Below, piece by piece: positions 18,518 to 27,312 of a stretch of 64,000 nucleotides of DNA. The position numbers were made by a program, and so were the translations under genes. The stretch lies in contig CAMVGM010000003.1 in the NCBI GenBank assembly GCA_947167015.1, positions 1 to 64,000 of the forward strand, in the 5' to 3' direction. Source of the stretch: an uncultured Bacteroidales bacterium (GTDB lineage: Bacteria > Bacteroidota > Bacteroidia > Bacteroidales > UBA932). The notes under the pieces were generated by a model that saw nothing but the letters and a program-made list of their open reading frames with translations, was not told the origin of the DNA and did not search any database. Position 1 is the stretch's first letter. Every line of letters starts with the position of its first letter.

Positions 18518-18531
18518 CCTACCAACCCTGG
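18504..18531. repeat. hairpin shared by the 3' ends of two convergent genes
   Basis: A 9-bp perfect stem (18508-18516 with 18520-18528) with a 3-base loop, extended by three pairs across a one-base bulge. It covers the last codons and stops of both the beta-helix lipoprotein gene and the ThiL-like gene, so both proteins end in Gly-Trp. No T-run follows on either side, so it may act as a transcript-end stabiliser rather than a classical terminator. Confidence 0.6.
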
Positions 18532-19514
18532 GCTGAAACGGGGTGCTCCAGGCCGTCGGGCGAGACCAGCACAGCCCCGACCTCCGGCTGCGCCAGGTGG
18601 CCGATGATGTCGAATGTCTGGAATTCCGTACGGAAACGCTCGTACTGGGCAATCGGAACGACGTACAGGAGGTGATAGTCCTCGCCGCCGTTCATCGCCG
18701 CGGACACGGGGTCGAGGTTGAGCTCCCGGCCCAGGTCGAAACTGCCGCCCTCGAAAGGAATCTTGTCGGCATAGACCTTGACCCCCAGCCCGCTGTCGCG
18801 CCGCAGGCGCAGCAACGCATCCGCGAGGCCCCGGGTGACGAAATAGCCGTACGCCGGGGCGACTTTCGCCTCTTCAAGCTGCGCAGGCAGGTCCGGACCC
18901 AGTTCGGGCCGCAGATAGGCGCCCACGAGCATCCTGTACTTCTCGAGCGAGGCCTGGTCGGTGGAACCCTTTTCGAACTTGAGCCGTTCGCGCTCGAGTA
19001 CCTGCAGGCCGAGGAAAGCGGCGCCCAGGGCCCCCGACACGCAGACCAGGTCCTTGCTCTGCGCCACGGGGCGGGCGGCGGAAACGGCTGCGCTATGGCG
19101 CCCGGTGGCCGCCAGGGCCAGCGTCAGGCCGTTGCGGGAGGGCTGCAGGTCCAGGCTGAGATGCTTGTAGCCGTGCTCCTGCGCGGCGGCGACCAGCCCG
19201 CTCCAGAGTTCCTGTACCTGCGGGAAATCCAGTTTCGCGGAGACGCCGAGCTGCACCGAAAGGCCTTCGGGGTGCGCCAGGACGGCGTACAGCTCGCCCG
19301 TGACCTTCAGCACGGCCTTGCGCCCGAGGTGTTTCAGCGGGAAATAGACCAGGTCGAAGTCGATCCCTTCCAGCATCAGGCCGGAAGCCGTGGTAATGCA
19401 CTCCTGCGGCTTCGCTTCGAGCCACAGCGGCTCTTCGAAGGGGCGGTAGGGCGTGCCTTCGAAAAGCTGCCTTACCGCCTCGATACGGCCCAGTTCCGAG
19501 AAGGTCTGCGCCAT
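18519..19514 (-). CDS. ThiL-like AIR synthase-related protein, possibly catalytically altered
   Basis: A 331-residue protein of the thiamine-monophosphate kinase/AIR synthase fold. The C-terminal NGGEDYHLLYVVP matches the ThiL AxxGGEDYELL block, and GLMLEGIDFDLVYFPLKHLG aligns with ThiL's STDMLVEGVHFDL region. However, the N-terminal GDDAA nucleotide/Mg motif is not seen, the STD is replaced by ASG, and the SDIAA region reads GELYA. These losses suggest it is not a normal kinase. It starts three bases after glyS and is probably cotranscribed with it. Either a divergent thiamine kinase or a repurposed paralogue. Confidence 0.7.
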   Translation of the reverse strand: MAQTFSELGRIEAVRQLFEGTPYRPFEEPLWLEAKPQECITTASGLMLEGIDFDLVYFPLKHLGRKAVLKVTGELYAVLAHPEGLSVQLGVSAKLDFPQVQELWSGLVAAAQEHGYKHLSLDLQPSRNGLTLALAATGRHSAAVSAARPVAQSKDLVCVSGALGAAFLGLQVLERERLKFEKGSTDQASLEKYRMLVGAYLRPELGPDLPAQLEEAKVAPAYGYFVTRGLADALLRLRRDSGLGVKVYADKIPFEGGSFDLGRELNLDPVSAAMNGGEDYHLLYVVPIAQYERFRTEFQTFDIIGHLAQPEVGAVLVSPDGLEHPVSAQGW

Positions 19515-19517
19515 CCG

Positions 19518-21056
19518 TTACAGGTTGCGGAGAAGGTTGTTGAGGTTCACCTTCGCGTCGATCATCGCACGGAGACCGTCGATGGGGACGCGCTCCTGCT
19601 GCATCGTGTCGCGGTCGCGCACGGTGACGCAGCGGTCGTTGAGGGACTCGTGGTCCACGGTGATGCAGAACGGGGTGCCGATGGCATCCTGGCGGCGGTA
19701 GCGCTTGCCGATGCTGTCCTTCTCCTCGTACTGGCAGTTGAAGTCGTATTTCAGCAGGTCCATCACCTCCTGGGCGAGTTCCGGCAGGCCGTCTTTCTTG
19801 ACGAGCGGCAGCACCGCGGCCTTGACGGGCGCGAGCGGGGCGGGGATGCTCATCACGACGCGGGTTTCGCCGTTCTCCAGCTGCTCCTCGTGCAGGGAGT
19901 GGGACAGGACGGCGAGCACCATACGGTCCACGCCGATGGATGTCTCGACCACGTACGGGGTGTAGGCGGCGCCTTCCTCGGGATCGAAGTATTCGATCTT
20001 CTTGCCGGAGTACTTCTGGTGGTTGCCCAGGTCGAAGTTCGTACGGCTGTGGATGCCCTCCAACTCCTTGAAACCGAAGGGGAAATTGAATTCGATGTCT
20101 GTCGCGGCGTTGGCGTAGTGGGCCAGCTTCTCGTGATCGTGGAAACGGTAGTTCTCGGCGCCCATGCCGATGTTGACGTGCCACTTCATGCGGTTCTCCT
20201 TCCACTTGGCGAACCACTCGAGTTCGGTGCCCGGCTTGATGAAGAACTGCATCTCCATCTGCTCGAACTCGCGCATGCGGAAGATGAACTGGCGGGCGAC
20301 GATCTCGTTGCGGAAAGCCTTGCCGATCTGCGCGATGCCGAAAGGAATCTTCATGCGGCCGGTCTTCTGGACGTTCAGGTAGTTCACGAAGATGCCCTGG
20401 GCGGTCTCGGGACGCAGGTAGATGGTGTTGGCGCCGTCGGCGGTGCTGCCCATCGAGGTGCTGAACATCAGGTTGAACTGGCGGACGTCCGTCCAGTTGC
20501 AGGTGCCGCTGATGGGGCAGACGATGCCGCAGTCGATGATGATCTGGCGGTATTCCGCGAAGTCGGAGGCCTGCTCGGCGGCCACGTAGCGGTTGTGGAC
20601 CTCGTCGTACTTGGCCTTTTCACGCAGGACATTAGGGTTGGTGGCGCGGAACTGCGCCTCGTCGAAGCCCTCGCCGAATTTCTTGCGGCCCTTCTCGACC
20701 TCCTTGTTGATCTTCTCCTCGATCTTGCCCAGGTAGTCCTCGATGAGGACGTCGGCGCGATAGCGCTTCTTGGAGTCCTTGTTGTCGATGAGCGGGTCGT
20801 TGAAGGCGCTCACGTGGCCGGAAGCCTCCCAGATGCGGGGGTGCATGAAGATGCAGGAGTCGATGCCCACGATGTTCTCGTGCATGCGGGTCATCGCGTT
20901 CCACCAGTATTGCTTGATGTTGTTCTTCAGTTCGACGCCCATCTGGCCGTAGTCGTACACGGCGGCCAGGCCGTCATAAATCTCGCTGGACGGGAAAATG
21001 AAACCGTACTCCTTGCAGTGTGCCACGAGTACCTTGAACAGTTCTTCTTGAGTCAT
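19518..21056 (-). CDS. glyS: glycyl-tRNA synthetase (single-chain, eukaryote/archaeal type)
   Basis: A 512-residue class II aminoacyl-tRNA synthetase that charges tRNA-Gly in the cytosol as a homodimer. Motif 2 (QIGKAFRNEI), the SGHVSAFNDPL segment, RPETAQGIF, and motif 3 (ETSIGVDRMVLAVL) followed by the anticodon-binding domain (APVKAAVLPLV) are all present. This is the GRS1 type used by Bacteroidetes instead of the alpha2beta2 GlyQ/GlyS enzyme. It has a promoter box in the gap after folK and is followed immediately by the ThiL-like gene. Confidence 0.96.
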   Translation of the reverse strand: MTQEELFKVLVAHCKEYGFIFPSSEIYDGLAAVYDYGQMGVELKNNIKQYWWNAMTRMHENIVGIDSCIFMHPRIWEASGHVSAFNDPLIDNKDSKKRYRADVLIEDYLGKIEEKINKEVEKGRKKFGEGFDEAQFRATNPNVLREKAKYDEVHNRYVAAEQASDFAEYRQIIIDCGIVCPISGTCNWTDVRQFNLMFSTSMGSTADGANTIYLRPETAQGIFVNYLNVQKTGRMKIPFGIAQIGKAFRNEIVARQFIFRMREFEQMEMQFFIKPGTELEWFAKWKENRMKWHVNIGMGAENYRFHDHEKLAHYANAATDIEFNFPFGFKELEGIHSRTNFDLGNHQKYSGKKIEYFDPEEGAAYTPYVVETSIGVDRMVLAVLSHSLHEEQLENGETRVVMSIPAPLAPVKAAVLPLVKKDGLPELAQEVMDLLKYDFNCQYEEKDSIGKRYRRQDAIGTPFCITVDHESLNDRCVTVRDRDTMQQERVPIDGLRAMIDAKVNLNNLLRNL

Positions 21057-21095
21057 ATCTTCTTTTACTAACTGATTATCAATTTATCAATCGGG

Positions 21096-21103
21096 CAAAG
21101 GTA
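21096..21103 (-). promoter_or_regulatory. glyS: -7 box TACCTTTG of glyS
   Basis: On the minus strand TACCTTTG lies directly after the folK stop codon and 39 bases before the glyS ATG. The spacer between them is AT-rich with a repeated ATTGATAA/ATTGATAAT element. The -33 element would be inside folK and is not obvious. Confidence 0.6.
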
Positions 21104-21104
21104 A

Positions 21105-21539
21105 TCATTTCTGCGGAAAAATCTCCGCGAGCGGGCGCATAATGAACTCCCGCTGCCGCATCAGGGGGTGCGGAATCTTCAAATCGGGCGTATCGACCGT
21201 CAGATCGCCGTAGAGCAGGATGTCGATGTCGATGGGGCGGTCGCGGTAGATGCGGCGCCCTTCGGCGTCATATTCCGGCGCTCCGCGGCGGCCCATCGCC
21301 CGCTCGATCCGCTTGCAGATGTGCAGCAGCGTCTCCGGCCGCCGGGCGCTGCGGTAACGCACGACGCAGTTCAGGAACGGGGGGCCGTCGAAGCCCCACG
21401 CGGGCGTTTCGATGATGGAGGAAAGGGCCTCGTAGGGGCGACCCAGGGCCTTATCCAGACGTCGCAGCGCCTCTTCGATCCGGGCCCGGCGGTCGCCCAG
21501 GTTGGATCCGAGGGAGAAATAGACGTCCTGCTGCTTCAT
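21105..21539 (-). CDS. folK: 2-amino-4-hydroxy-6-hydroxymethyldihydropteridine pyrophosphokinase
   Basis: A 144-residue HPPK of folate biosynthesis; it transfers pyrophosphate from ATP to 6-hydroxymethyl-dihydropterin in the cytosol. Diagnostic features are VYFSLGSNLGDR at the N-terminus and the signature RDRPIDIDILLYG near residues 100-112. The start MKQQDVYF was chosen because the frame upstream has no homology-like sequence and overlaps sufT. The gene begins two bases after sufT, so it belongs to the sufS-sufE-sufT-folK run on the minus strand. Confidence 0.94.
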   Translation of the reverse strand: MKQQDVYFSLGSNLGDRRARIEEALRRLDKALGRPYEALSSIIETPAWGFDGPPFLNCVVRYRSARRPETLLHICKRIERAMGRRGAPEYDAEGRRIYRDRPIDIDILLYGDLTVDTPDLKIPHPLMRQREFIMRPLAEIFPQK

Positions 21540-21541
21540 CG

Positions 21542-21898
21542 CTAGAGTTCGGGGTCCCAGCCCAGGGCCACGCGGGCTTCGTCGGACAGGAGGCTGGAAT
21601 CCCAGGCGGGCTCCCAGACCAGTTCGATCTCGCATTTCGTCACGCCGGGCGTGTTTTCCACGCTGCGCTGCACCTCCGCGATCACTTCGTCCGCCATCGG
21701 ACAGTTGGGGGCGGTGAAGGTCATCTTGATGAACACCTCGTGTTCCTTGTTGATGTGGAGTTCATAGACGAGGCCCAGGTCATAGACGTTCACCGGGATT
21801 TCCGGGTCATAGACCTGCTTGAGGGACAGGACGACGTTCTCGTAGAGCGGGGCGAGTTCCTTCACGTCCTCGGGGGTCAATACTTCTTTCGGATCCAT
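21542..21898 (-). CDS. sufT: SufT/MIP18-family iron-sulfur assembly protein (DUF59)
   Basis: A 118-residue cytosolic protein of the DUF59/MIP18 family involved in maturing Fe-S proteins. It contains VYDPEIPVNVYDLGLVYEL and TAPNCPMADEV, the latter with the conserved Cys. The ATG at 21898 is preferred over one nine codons upstream because it sits just after the sufE stop (one base away), as for the other genes in this tightly packed operon. Context with SufE and SufS supports the role. Confidence 0.9.
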   Translation of the reverse strand: MDPKEVLTPEDVKELAPLYENVVLSLKQVYDPEIPVNVYDLGLVYELHINKEHEVFIKMTFTAPNCPMADEVIAEVQRSVENTPGVTKCEIELVWEPAWDSSLLSDEARVALGWDPEL

Positions 21899-21899
21899 C

Positions 21900-22313
21900 T
21901 CACACGTATTTTCGGGCCGTTTCACGGATGGTGGCGATCATCGAAGCCAGGCCTCCCGCACGTGTCGGGGAGAGGTTTTCACGCAGGCCGAGCCGGTCCA
22001 CGAAGGAAAAGTCGTCCGCGGCGATCTCGGCGGCCGGCCGGCCGGAATAGACGCCGACCAGCAGGGAGATGATGCCCTTGGTGATGATGGCGTCGCTGTC
22101 GGCCCGGAAAACGAGATTGCCATCTTCCAGCGTCGTGTCCAGCCACACCCGGGACTGGCAGCCCTTGATCAGGCGGTCTTCGGTCTTCAGTTCCTCCGGA
22201 AACGGGGGGAGCCGGTGGCCGAGATCGATCAGATATTCATATTTGTCCAGCCATTCGTCGTACATCGAGAAATCCTCGATAACCTCTGACTGGGCTTCCT
22301 GTAATGTTTTCAT
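21900..22313 (-). CDS. sufE: sulfur acceptor protein SufE
   Basis: A 137-residue cytosolic protein that takes persulfide from SufS and passes it to the Fe-S scaffold. The active-site Cys is in LIKGCQSRVW, and the C-terminal SFVDRLGLRENLSPTRAGGL is typical of the family. Its ATG overlaps the sufS stop by four bases (ATGA), which both fixes the start and implies translational coupling. Confidence 0.95.
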   Translation of the reverse strand: MKTLQEAQSEVIEDFSMYDEWLDKYEYLIDLGHRLPPFPEELKTEDRLIKGCQSRVWLDTTLEDGNLVFRADSDAIITKGIISLLVGVYSGRPAAEIAADDFSFVDRLGLRENLSPTRAGGLASMIATIRETARKYV

Positions 22314-23539
22314 CCTTCCAGCATTTTGATCGCCCGTTCGAGCGAATCCATCAAATATTCCGCCTCCTGCAGCGTGTTGTACGGCGCGAAGGAAACGCGG
22401 AGCATGCCCGTCACGCCGAAGCGGTCCATCAGCGGCTCCGCGCACATCTGCCCGGAGCGGACGGCCACGCCCATTTTGTCCAAAATGAGTGCCAGGTCCT
22501 CGTGATGCAAATGTTCCACGGAGAACGAAAAGAGGGGAATCTTGTCTTTATCGTCCGTCGGATCACCGAAGAGCCGGATGCGTTTGTCGGAACGCAAACG
22601 GTTCAGCATGAACGACTTGATTGCTTCCATGTTTTCCAGGACGGCGGGGTCGCGCATCGCTTCAGCCATCTCGATGGCCGGACGCAGCGTGGGCGTTCCG
22701 GCGATGTTCTGGGTGCCCGCCTCGAATTTCTGGGGCAGCGGGGCATAGGTCGTACCGGACCAGCGGACCGTACCGATCATCTCGCCGCCGCCCATATACG
22801 GCGGCATCTGATCCAGGAGTTCCCGACGGCCATAAAGCACACCCGTGCCCGGGGCAGCATACAGCTTGTGTCCGGAGAAGGCGTAGAAATCACAGCCCAA
22901 GTCGCGCACGTCGACACCTTCGTGCACGATGCCCTGCGCACCGTCGACCAATACTGCGCAATTTCTTGAATGACAAATATTTACAATCTCTTTTACAGGA
23001 CTGACGATACCCAGGACGTTGGAAATGTGCGCAACGCATAGCAGCTTCGTGCGTTCCGTCAGTAGTTCCGGCAGGCGTTCGATGCAAAGGCGGCCGCGCT
23101 CGTCCACAGGAAGCACTTTCAGCACGGCTCCCTTGCGCTCGCAAAGCATCTGCCAGGGGACAATGTCGGAATGGTGCTCCGCCTCGCCGACGACGATCTC
23201 GTCGCCCGCATGCACGAAGGCCTCGCCGAAGGAGAAAGCGACCAGGTTGATGGACGCCGTAGCGCCGGAGGTAAAAATGATCTCTTCCCGGCTCCCGGCG
23301 TTCAGGAAATCGCGGACAGCGTCCCGCGTCGATTCATATTCGGCGGTGGCCAGGTCGGCGATGCGGTGGACGGCGCGGTGCAGGTTGGCGTTGTATTTCT
23401 CCGACATTTCCGTCCACTTCCGGATGACGGAAAGCGGACGCTGCGAGGTGGCCGCATTGTCCAGATAGACAAGCGGTTTTCCATAGACGCGCTCCCCCAG
23501 TTCGGGGAACTCCTGCCGTATTTTTTCGACCTGTGTCAT
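22310..23539 (-). CDS. sufS: cysteine desulfurase SufS
   Basis: A 409-residue PLP enzyme that releases sulfur from L-cysteine for Fe-S cluster assembly. The PLP-binding Lys is in SGHK (Lys225) and the persulfide Cys in RSGQMCAEP (Cys366). The N-terminal VYLDNAATSQRP is also diagnostic of the SufS/CsdA group. The ATG at 23539 is preferred over one seven codons upstream because a -7 promoter box at 23549-23556 lies between them. Other subunits of the SUF system (SufBCD) are not in this window. Confidence 0.95.
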   Translation of the reverse strand: MTQVEKIRQEFPELGERVYGKPLVYLDNAATSQRPLSVIRKWTEMSEKYNANLHRAVHRIADLATAEYESTRDAVRDFLNAGSREEIIFTSGATASINLVAFSFGEAFVHAGDEIVVGEAEHHSDIVPWQMLCERKGAVLKVLPVDERGRLCIERLPELLTERTKLLCVAHISNVLGIVSPVKEIVNICHSRNCAVLVDGAQGIVHEGVDVRDLGCDFYAFSGHKLYAAPGTGVLYGRRELLDQMPPYMGGGEMIGTVRWSGTTYAPLPQKFEAGTQNIAGTPTLRPAIEMAEAMRDPAVLENMEAIKSFMLNRLRSDKRIRLFGDPTDDKDKIPLFSFSVEHLHHEDLALILDKMGVAVRSGQMCAEPLMDRFGVTGMLRVSFAPYNTLQEAEYLMDSLERAIKMLEG

Positions 23540-23548
23540 AGAGAAATG

Positions 23549-23568
23549 CAAATTTAACATTATTTTTG
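23549..23568. promoter_or_regulatory. back-to-back -7 boxes for sufS (minus) and ruvA (plus)
   Basis: Minus-strand TAAATTTG occupies 23549-23556, nine bases before the sufS ATG. Plus-strand TATTTTTG occupies 23561-23568, 19 bases before the ruvA ATG. Only four bases separate them, so each promoter's -33 region overlaps the other's start region and simultaneous use should interfere. Neither has a clear TTTG at -33. Confidence 0.55.
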
Positions 23569-23587
23569 TGAAACGAGCAGAGTTACC

Positions 23588-24181
23588 ATGATAGATTACA
23601 TTTCCGGAAAGCTTGTTACGCTCACGCCCACGATGGCGGTGATCGACAACCAGGGCATCGGCTACGCCCTCGAAATCTCCCTGCAGACCTACGATGTCCT
23701 GAACGGCAAGGACACGGCCACCGCCTTTGTCCAGCGCCAGCTCAACCCGCGCGACGGCACCGACGTGGACTACGGTTTCGCCACGCGCGAAGAGCGGGAA
23801 CTCTTCCGCCAGATCACGAGCGTATCCGGAATGGGTGCCGCTTCGGCCCGGATGGTTCTCTCTTCCCTTTCCGCCGAAGAACTCCGCAACGCCATCCTCG
23901 CCGAGGACGTCGCACGCCTGAAATCCGTCAAGGGAATCGGCCTGAAGACCGCCCAGCGCATGGTCCTCGAACTGAAGGACAAGATCGTCAAGGGAGACGG
24001 CGCTGAACCCGGGGTGCTGCTGCGCAGCGACGTTAACGCCGCGGCCGAAGAAGCCGGCACGGCGCTGCAGATGCTCGGCTTCAGCAAGCCCAATATTAAT
24101 AAAGCTCTGCAGGCCATCCTGAAGGCAAACCCGCAGGCCAGCGTGGAAGAGCTCATCAAGGCCGCCCTCCAGCGGCTCTGA
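23588..24181 (+). CDS. ruvA: Holliday junction branch migration protein RuvA
   Basis: A 197-residue protein that binds four-way DNA junctions and loads RuvB. The N-terminal OB fold (MIDYISGKLVTLTPTMAVIDNQGIGY) and tandem helix-hairpin-helix motifs (VSGMGAASARMVLSSL and VKGIGLKTAQRMVLELKDK) are clear. The C-terminal domain III that contacts RuvB is at about 150-197. RuvB is encoded 7 kb away in this window. Its stop is two bases from the convergent mnmG stop. Confidence 0.96.
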   Translation: MIDYISGKLVTLTPTMAVIDNQGIGYALEISLQTYDVLNGKDTATAFVQRQLNPRDGTDVDYGFATREERELFRQITSVSGMGAASARMVLSSLSAEELRNAILAEDVARLKSVKGIGLKTAQRMVLELKDKIVKGDGAEPGVLLRSDVNAAAEEAGTALQMLGFSKPNINKALQAILKANPQASVEELIKAALQRL

Positions 24182-24183
24182 GA

Positions 24184-26046
24184 CTAGCGGCCGAAATACA
24201 CCAGCAGGACGGAGATGTCCGCAGGCGAGACCCCGGAAATCCGGGACGCCTGGGCAATGGTGCGCGGCTGGTAGCGCGCCAGTTTCTGCCGGCATTCGAT
24301 GGTCAGGCCGCTCACCCGGTCGAAATCAAAATCCTCCGGAATCTTCAGGTCCTCGAGGCGCTGCAGTTTCTCGGCCATCGCGAGTTCGCGGTCGATGTAA
24401 CCCTGATAACGCAGCGAGATCTCGACACTCTCGACCACTTCCCTATCGTACGTTCCACGTGGAACGATTTTTAACAATTCCGCAAGTTCCACTTCCGGAC
24501 GTGTCGCCAGGTCTGAGATCTTTTTGGATTCCGTGATGGCACTGGACCCGACCGACTCCAGGTACGGGTTCGCCTGCCCGGCTGTCAGATTCTTGCTTCG
24601 GCAGAACGCCTCCAGTTCATCCACACGTTCGTACTTGCGCATCGTCGCGGCATAGCGCTCTTCGTCGGCCAGGCCGATGGCGTGGGACAGCGCCGTCAGG
24701 CGCCGGTCGGCATTGTCCTGGCGCAACAGGATACGGTATTCGGCCCGGGAGGTGAACATCCGATAGGGCTCGTCCACGCCTTTCGTCACCAGGTCGTCGA
24801 TGAGGACGCCCATATAGGATTGGTCGCGTCGCAGGACGAACGGCTCTTTCTCCCGGATCTTGAGATGGGCGTTGATGCCCGCCACGATCCCCTGCGCCGC
24901 CGCTTCTTCGTAACCCGTCGTTCCGTTGACCTGTCCGGCCAGGAAGAGGTTTTCGATGCTCCTCAGTTCGAGCGTGGGGCGAAGCTGCGTCGGGTCGAAA
25001 TAGTCATACTCGACCGCATAGGCAGGCCGGAAGATCTTGACCTCCTCGAGTCCCTCGATCGCATGGAGGGCATCCAGCTGGACTTGGAGCGGCAGCGAAG
25101 AAGAAAATCCCTGCAGGTAGTATTCGTTCGTCCAGCGGCCCTCCGGCTCGAGGAAAAGCTGGTGCGCGCCGTTCTCCGGAAAGACGCGAAGCTTGTCCTC
25201 GATGCTCGGGCAATAGCGCGGGCCGCGCCCGTGAATCATCCCGGTGAAGAGCGGAGATTCGTCGAATCCGCTGCGGAGGATGTCGTGCACCGCCTCGTTG
25301 GTATGGAGGATAAAGCAGGGCATCTGGCTGCTGCCGGGCCGCTGCACGGCGGACGCTTCGGCCAGGAAAGAGAAGCGTGCGGGATCCGGATCGCCGAGTT
25401 GCAGTTCGAGCCGGCCGGTATCGACGGAGGAGATGTCAATGCGCGGCGGGGTCCCGGTCTTCATCCGGTCGGAGACGATCCCCATTTCCCGGAGCTGTTC
25501 CGTCAGTCCGTGCGACGCGCTCTCGCCGAGCCGGCCGCCTTCCATTTCATGGCGGCCGATGAAAAGCTTGCCGCCCAGGAAGGTTCCGGCGGTCAAAATA
25601 ACCGCTTGAGACTTGAAAATTGCGCCGGTATTCGTACGGATGCCGCAGATTTTTGAATTCTCAACGAGAAAAGAAGTCGCAGAATCCGCGTAAATATCTA
25701 ATTTACAGGCACTTTCAAGAATTTTGCGCCATTCCAGCGAAAACTGGATTTTATCGCACTGCGCCCGGGGGCTCCACATCGCGGGCCCCTTGGAACGGTT
25801 GAGCATCCGGAACTGCAGGGTGGTACGGTCCGTGACGATGCCGCTCCATCCGCCGAGCGCATCGATCTCCCGGATGATCTGTCCCTTGGCGATTCCCCCC
25901 ATCGCCGGGTTGCAGGACATCCGGGCGAAACCCAGCATGTCCATCGTGACGAGGAGCACGGACGATCCCAAGCGGGACGCGGCCATCGCGGCCTCGCATC
26001 CGGCGTGCCCTCCCCCGACGACGATGATGTCATAACGCTTCTCCAT
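24184..26046 (-). CDS. mnmG: tRNA uridine 5-carboxymethylaminomethyl modification enzyme MnmG
   Basis: A 620-residue FAD/NADH enzyme that, with MnmE, modifies the wobble uridine of several tRNAs. The N-terminal [14 protein letters not shown] dinucleotide fold, [18 protein letters not shown], and [19 protein letters not shown] are diagnostic. An in-frame GTG one codon upstream is possible, but the ATG at 26046 matches the family start and shares a base with the ybeY stop (TGATG). MnmE is not in this window. Confidence 0.96.
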   Translation of the reverse strand: MEKRYDIIVVGGGHAGCEAAMAASRLGSSVLLVTMDMLGFARMSCNPAMGGIAKGQIIREIDALGGWSGIVTDRTTLQFRMLNRSKGPAMWSPRAQCDKIQFSLEWRKILESACKLDIYADSATSFLVENSKICGIRTNTGAIFKSQAVILTAGTFLGGKLFIGRHEMEGGRLGESASHGLTEQLREMGIVSDRMKTGTPPRIDISSVDTGRLELQLGDPDPARFSFLAEASAVQRPGSSQMPCFILHTNEAVHDILRSGFDESPLFTGMIHGRGPRYCPSIEDKLRVFPENGAHQLFLEPEGRWTNEYYLQGFSSSLPLQVQLDALHAIEGLEEVKIFRPAYAVEYDYFDPTQLRPTLELRSIENLFLAGQVNGTTGYEEAAAQGIVAGINAHLKIREKEPFVLRRDQSYMGVLIDDLVTKGVDEPYRMFTSRAEYRILLRQDNADRRLTALSHAIGLADEERYAATMRKYERVDELEAFCRSKNLTAGQANPYLESVGSSAITESKKISDLATRPEVELAELLKIVPRGTYDREVVESVEISLRYQGYIDRELAMAEKLQRLEDLKIPEDFDFDRVSGLTIECRQKLARYQPRTIAQASRISGVSPADISVLLVYFGR

Positions 26047-26465
26047 CACAGGGACGCCTTCATCTTCAGATAATAATCTTCCTTGGCACGCATCTGCGCG
26101 ATTTCTTCCTCGGTGTGGTCGTCATAACCGATCAGGTGGAGCAGGCCGTGCACCATCACCCGGTCCAGTTCGTCCGGGAAAGGGACGTCATAGAACAGGG
26201 CGTTCTCGCGGACGGAGTCGATGCTGATGAACAGATCCCCGGAAAGGATGTCTTTTTCGCAGTAATCGAAGGTAATGATGTCCGTGAAGTAGTCGTGCTG
26301 GAGATAACGCATGTTGACGTCGAGGATATAGTTGTCCGAGCAGAAGATGATGTTCACCGCGCCGATGCGGCGCATCTCGCTCCCGGCTACCATCTTGAGC
26401 CAGCGGTTGTTCTGCATCTTCTGCTTCAGTTCAAAGCGTATATCTTCCTGGAAATAGCGTATCAT
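26046..26465 (-). CDS. ybeY: endoribonuclease YbeY (16S rRNA maturation)
   Basis: A 139-residue metal-dependent RNase acting in rRNA processing and ribosome quality control. The metal site [12 protein letters not shown] is present, with His106, His110 and His117; the last His is one position later than in the E. coli-type HGxLHLxGYDH. The first in-frame ATG, six codons upstream, lies inside the -7 box, so MIRYFQED at 26465 is taken as the start. The stop overlaps the mnmG start by one base. Confidence 0.92.
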   Translation of the reverse strand: MIRYFQEDIRFELKQKMQNNRWLKMVAGSEMRRIGAVNIIFCSDNYILDVNMRYLQHDYFTDIITFDYCEKDILSGDLFISIDSVRENALFYDVPFPDELDRVMVHGLLHLIGYDDHTEEEIAQMRAKEDYYLKMKASL

Positions 26466-26480
26466 GGGGAAACTTTTTTG

Positions 26481-26528
26481 CAAATTTACACCAATAATTG
26501 GAATTGAAATTATTTATTTCTATCTTTG
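26481..26528. promoter_or_regulatory. divergent promoters of ybeY (minus) and the tonB-like gene (plus)
   Basis: Plus strand: ATTG at 26497-26500, 20-base spacer, TATCTTTG at 26521-26528, 34 bases before the ATG at 26563. Minus strand: TAAATTTG at 26481-26488, 15 bases before the ybeY ATG, without a clear -33 element. The region is strongly AT-rich compared with the flanking genes. Confidence 0.7.
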
Positions 26529-26562
26529 AGACTCGAATGGATTATTAAATTTAACCACAGAT

Positions 26563-27252
26563 ATGGAAGTCAAGAAATCACCCAAAGCCGATCTGAACAA
26601 CAAGAAACTCTTGTTCGTCGAGATCGGACTGGTCCTGTCCCTCCTGATCACCATCGGTGCTTTCGAGTACAAGACCAAGGAGAAGCAGGAAAGTATTCTC
26701 ACCGCAGAGAATACGGAACTCATTGAGGAAGAGATTATTCCGATCACACAGGACACCCCTCCGCCGCCCCCCGAGGCTCCGAAGATCCCCATCCTCTCCG
26801 ACCAGATCGACATCGTTGACGACAACATCAAGGTGGACGACAGCATCCTCAACCTCGAGGATGACGCCAATCTGGGCGTAGAGATCATGGACTATGTCGA
26901 GGAGGTTCAGGAAGAGGTCGTCGAGGAGGAAGCGATTCCGTTCGCCCTCGTCGAGGAGAAGCCCAAATTCCAGGGCGGTGACGCCAACACCTTCTCCAAG
27001 TGGGTCTCCCAGCATCTCGAGTATCCTGAAATCGCGAAGGAAAACGGCGTATCCGGCCGTGTGATGGTGCAGTTCACCGTCAACCCGAACGGTTCCGTCT
27101 CCGACGTGAAGGTGCTCCGCGGTGTCGATCCTTCCCTGGACAAGGAAGCCGTCCGCGTGATCCAGAGCTCCCCGAAGTGGACTCCGGGCCGCCAGCGCGA
27201 CCGCGCCGTCAAGGTGACCTATCAGTTCCCTGTGATCTTCCAGCTGCGATAA
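26563..27252 (+). CDS. tonB: TonB-family energy transducer
   Basis: A 229-residue inner-membrane anchored periplasmic protein. It has a single membrane helix at about 17-35 (FVEIGLVLSLLITIGAF), a PPPPPEAPKIP linker near 66-76, an acidic spacer (VEEVQEEVVEEEAIP) and a C-terminal TonB domain (about 140-229) with YPEIAKENGVSGRVMVQF and SSPKWTPGRQRDRAVKV. It couples the proton-motive force to TonB-dependent outer-membrane receptors such as SusC at 60875. ExbB/ExbD are not adjacent, so its motor partners must be elsewhere. Bacteroidetes usually have several TonB paralogues. Confidence 0.92.
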   Translation: MEVKKSPKADLNNKKLLFVEIGLVLSLLITIGAFEYKTKEKQESILTAENTELIEEEIIPITQDTPPPPPEAPKIPILSDQIDIVDDNIKVDDSILNLEDDANLGVEIMDYVEEVQEEVVEEEAIPFALVEEKPKFQGGDANTFSKWVSQHLEYPEIAKENGVSGRVMVQFTVNPNGSVSDVKVLRGVDPSLDKEAVRVIQSSPKWTPGRQRDRAVKVTYQFPVIFQLR

Positions 27253-27273
27253 TCCAAGCAGAACACCTACAAA

Positions 27274-27304
27274 GAGGCCGTCCGTACGCGGATGGCCTTT
27301 TTTT
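27274..27304 (+). terminator. terminator after tonB
   Basis: A 9-bp stem (27276-27284 with 27289-27297, one G-T pair) and a TACG tetraloop are followed by seven T (27298-27304). It lies only nine bases before the hflX ATG, and no TAnnTTTG box is visible between them. Confidence 0.9.
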
Positions 27305-27312
27305 GACCGAAT

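Noticed and set aside
23540-24295. Extension of sufS upstream across ruvA
   Set aside because: The frame stays open through the antisense of ruvA, but the SufS family start and the -7 box both place the start at 23539.
24184-26046. Origin of replication next to mnmG (gidA), as in many bacteria
   Set aside because: The mnmG flanks lack clustered DnaA-box-like elements; the cluster lies 6 kb away between ruvB and mfd.
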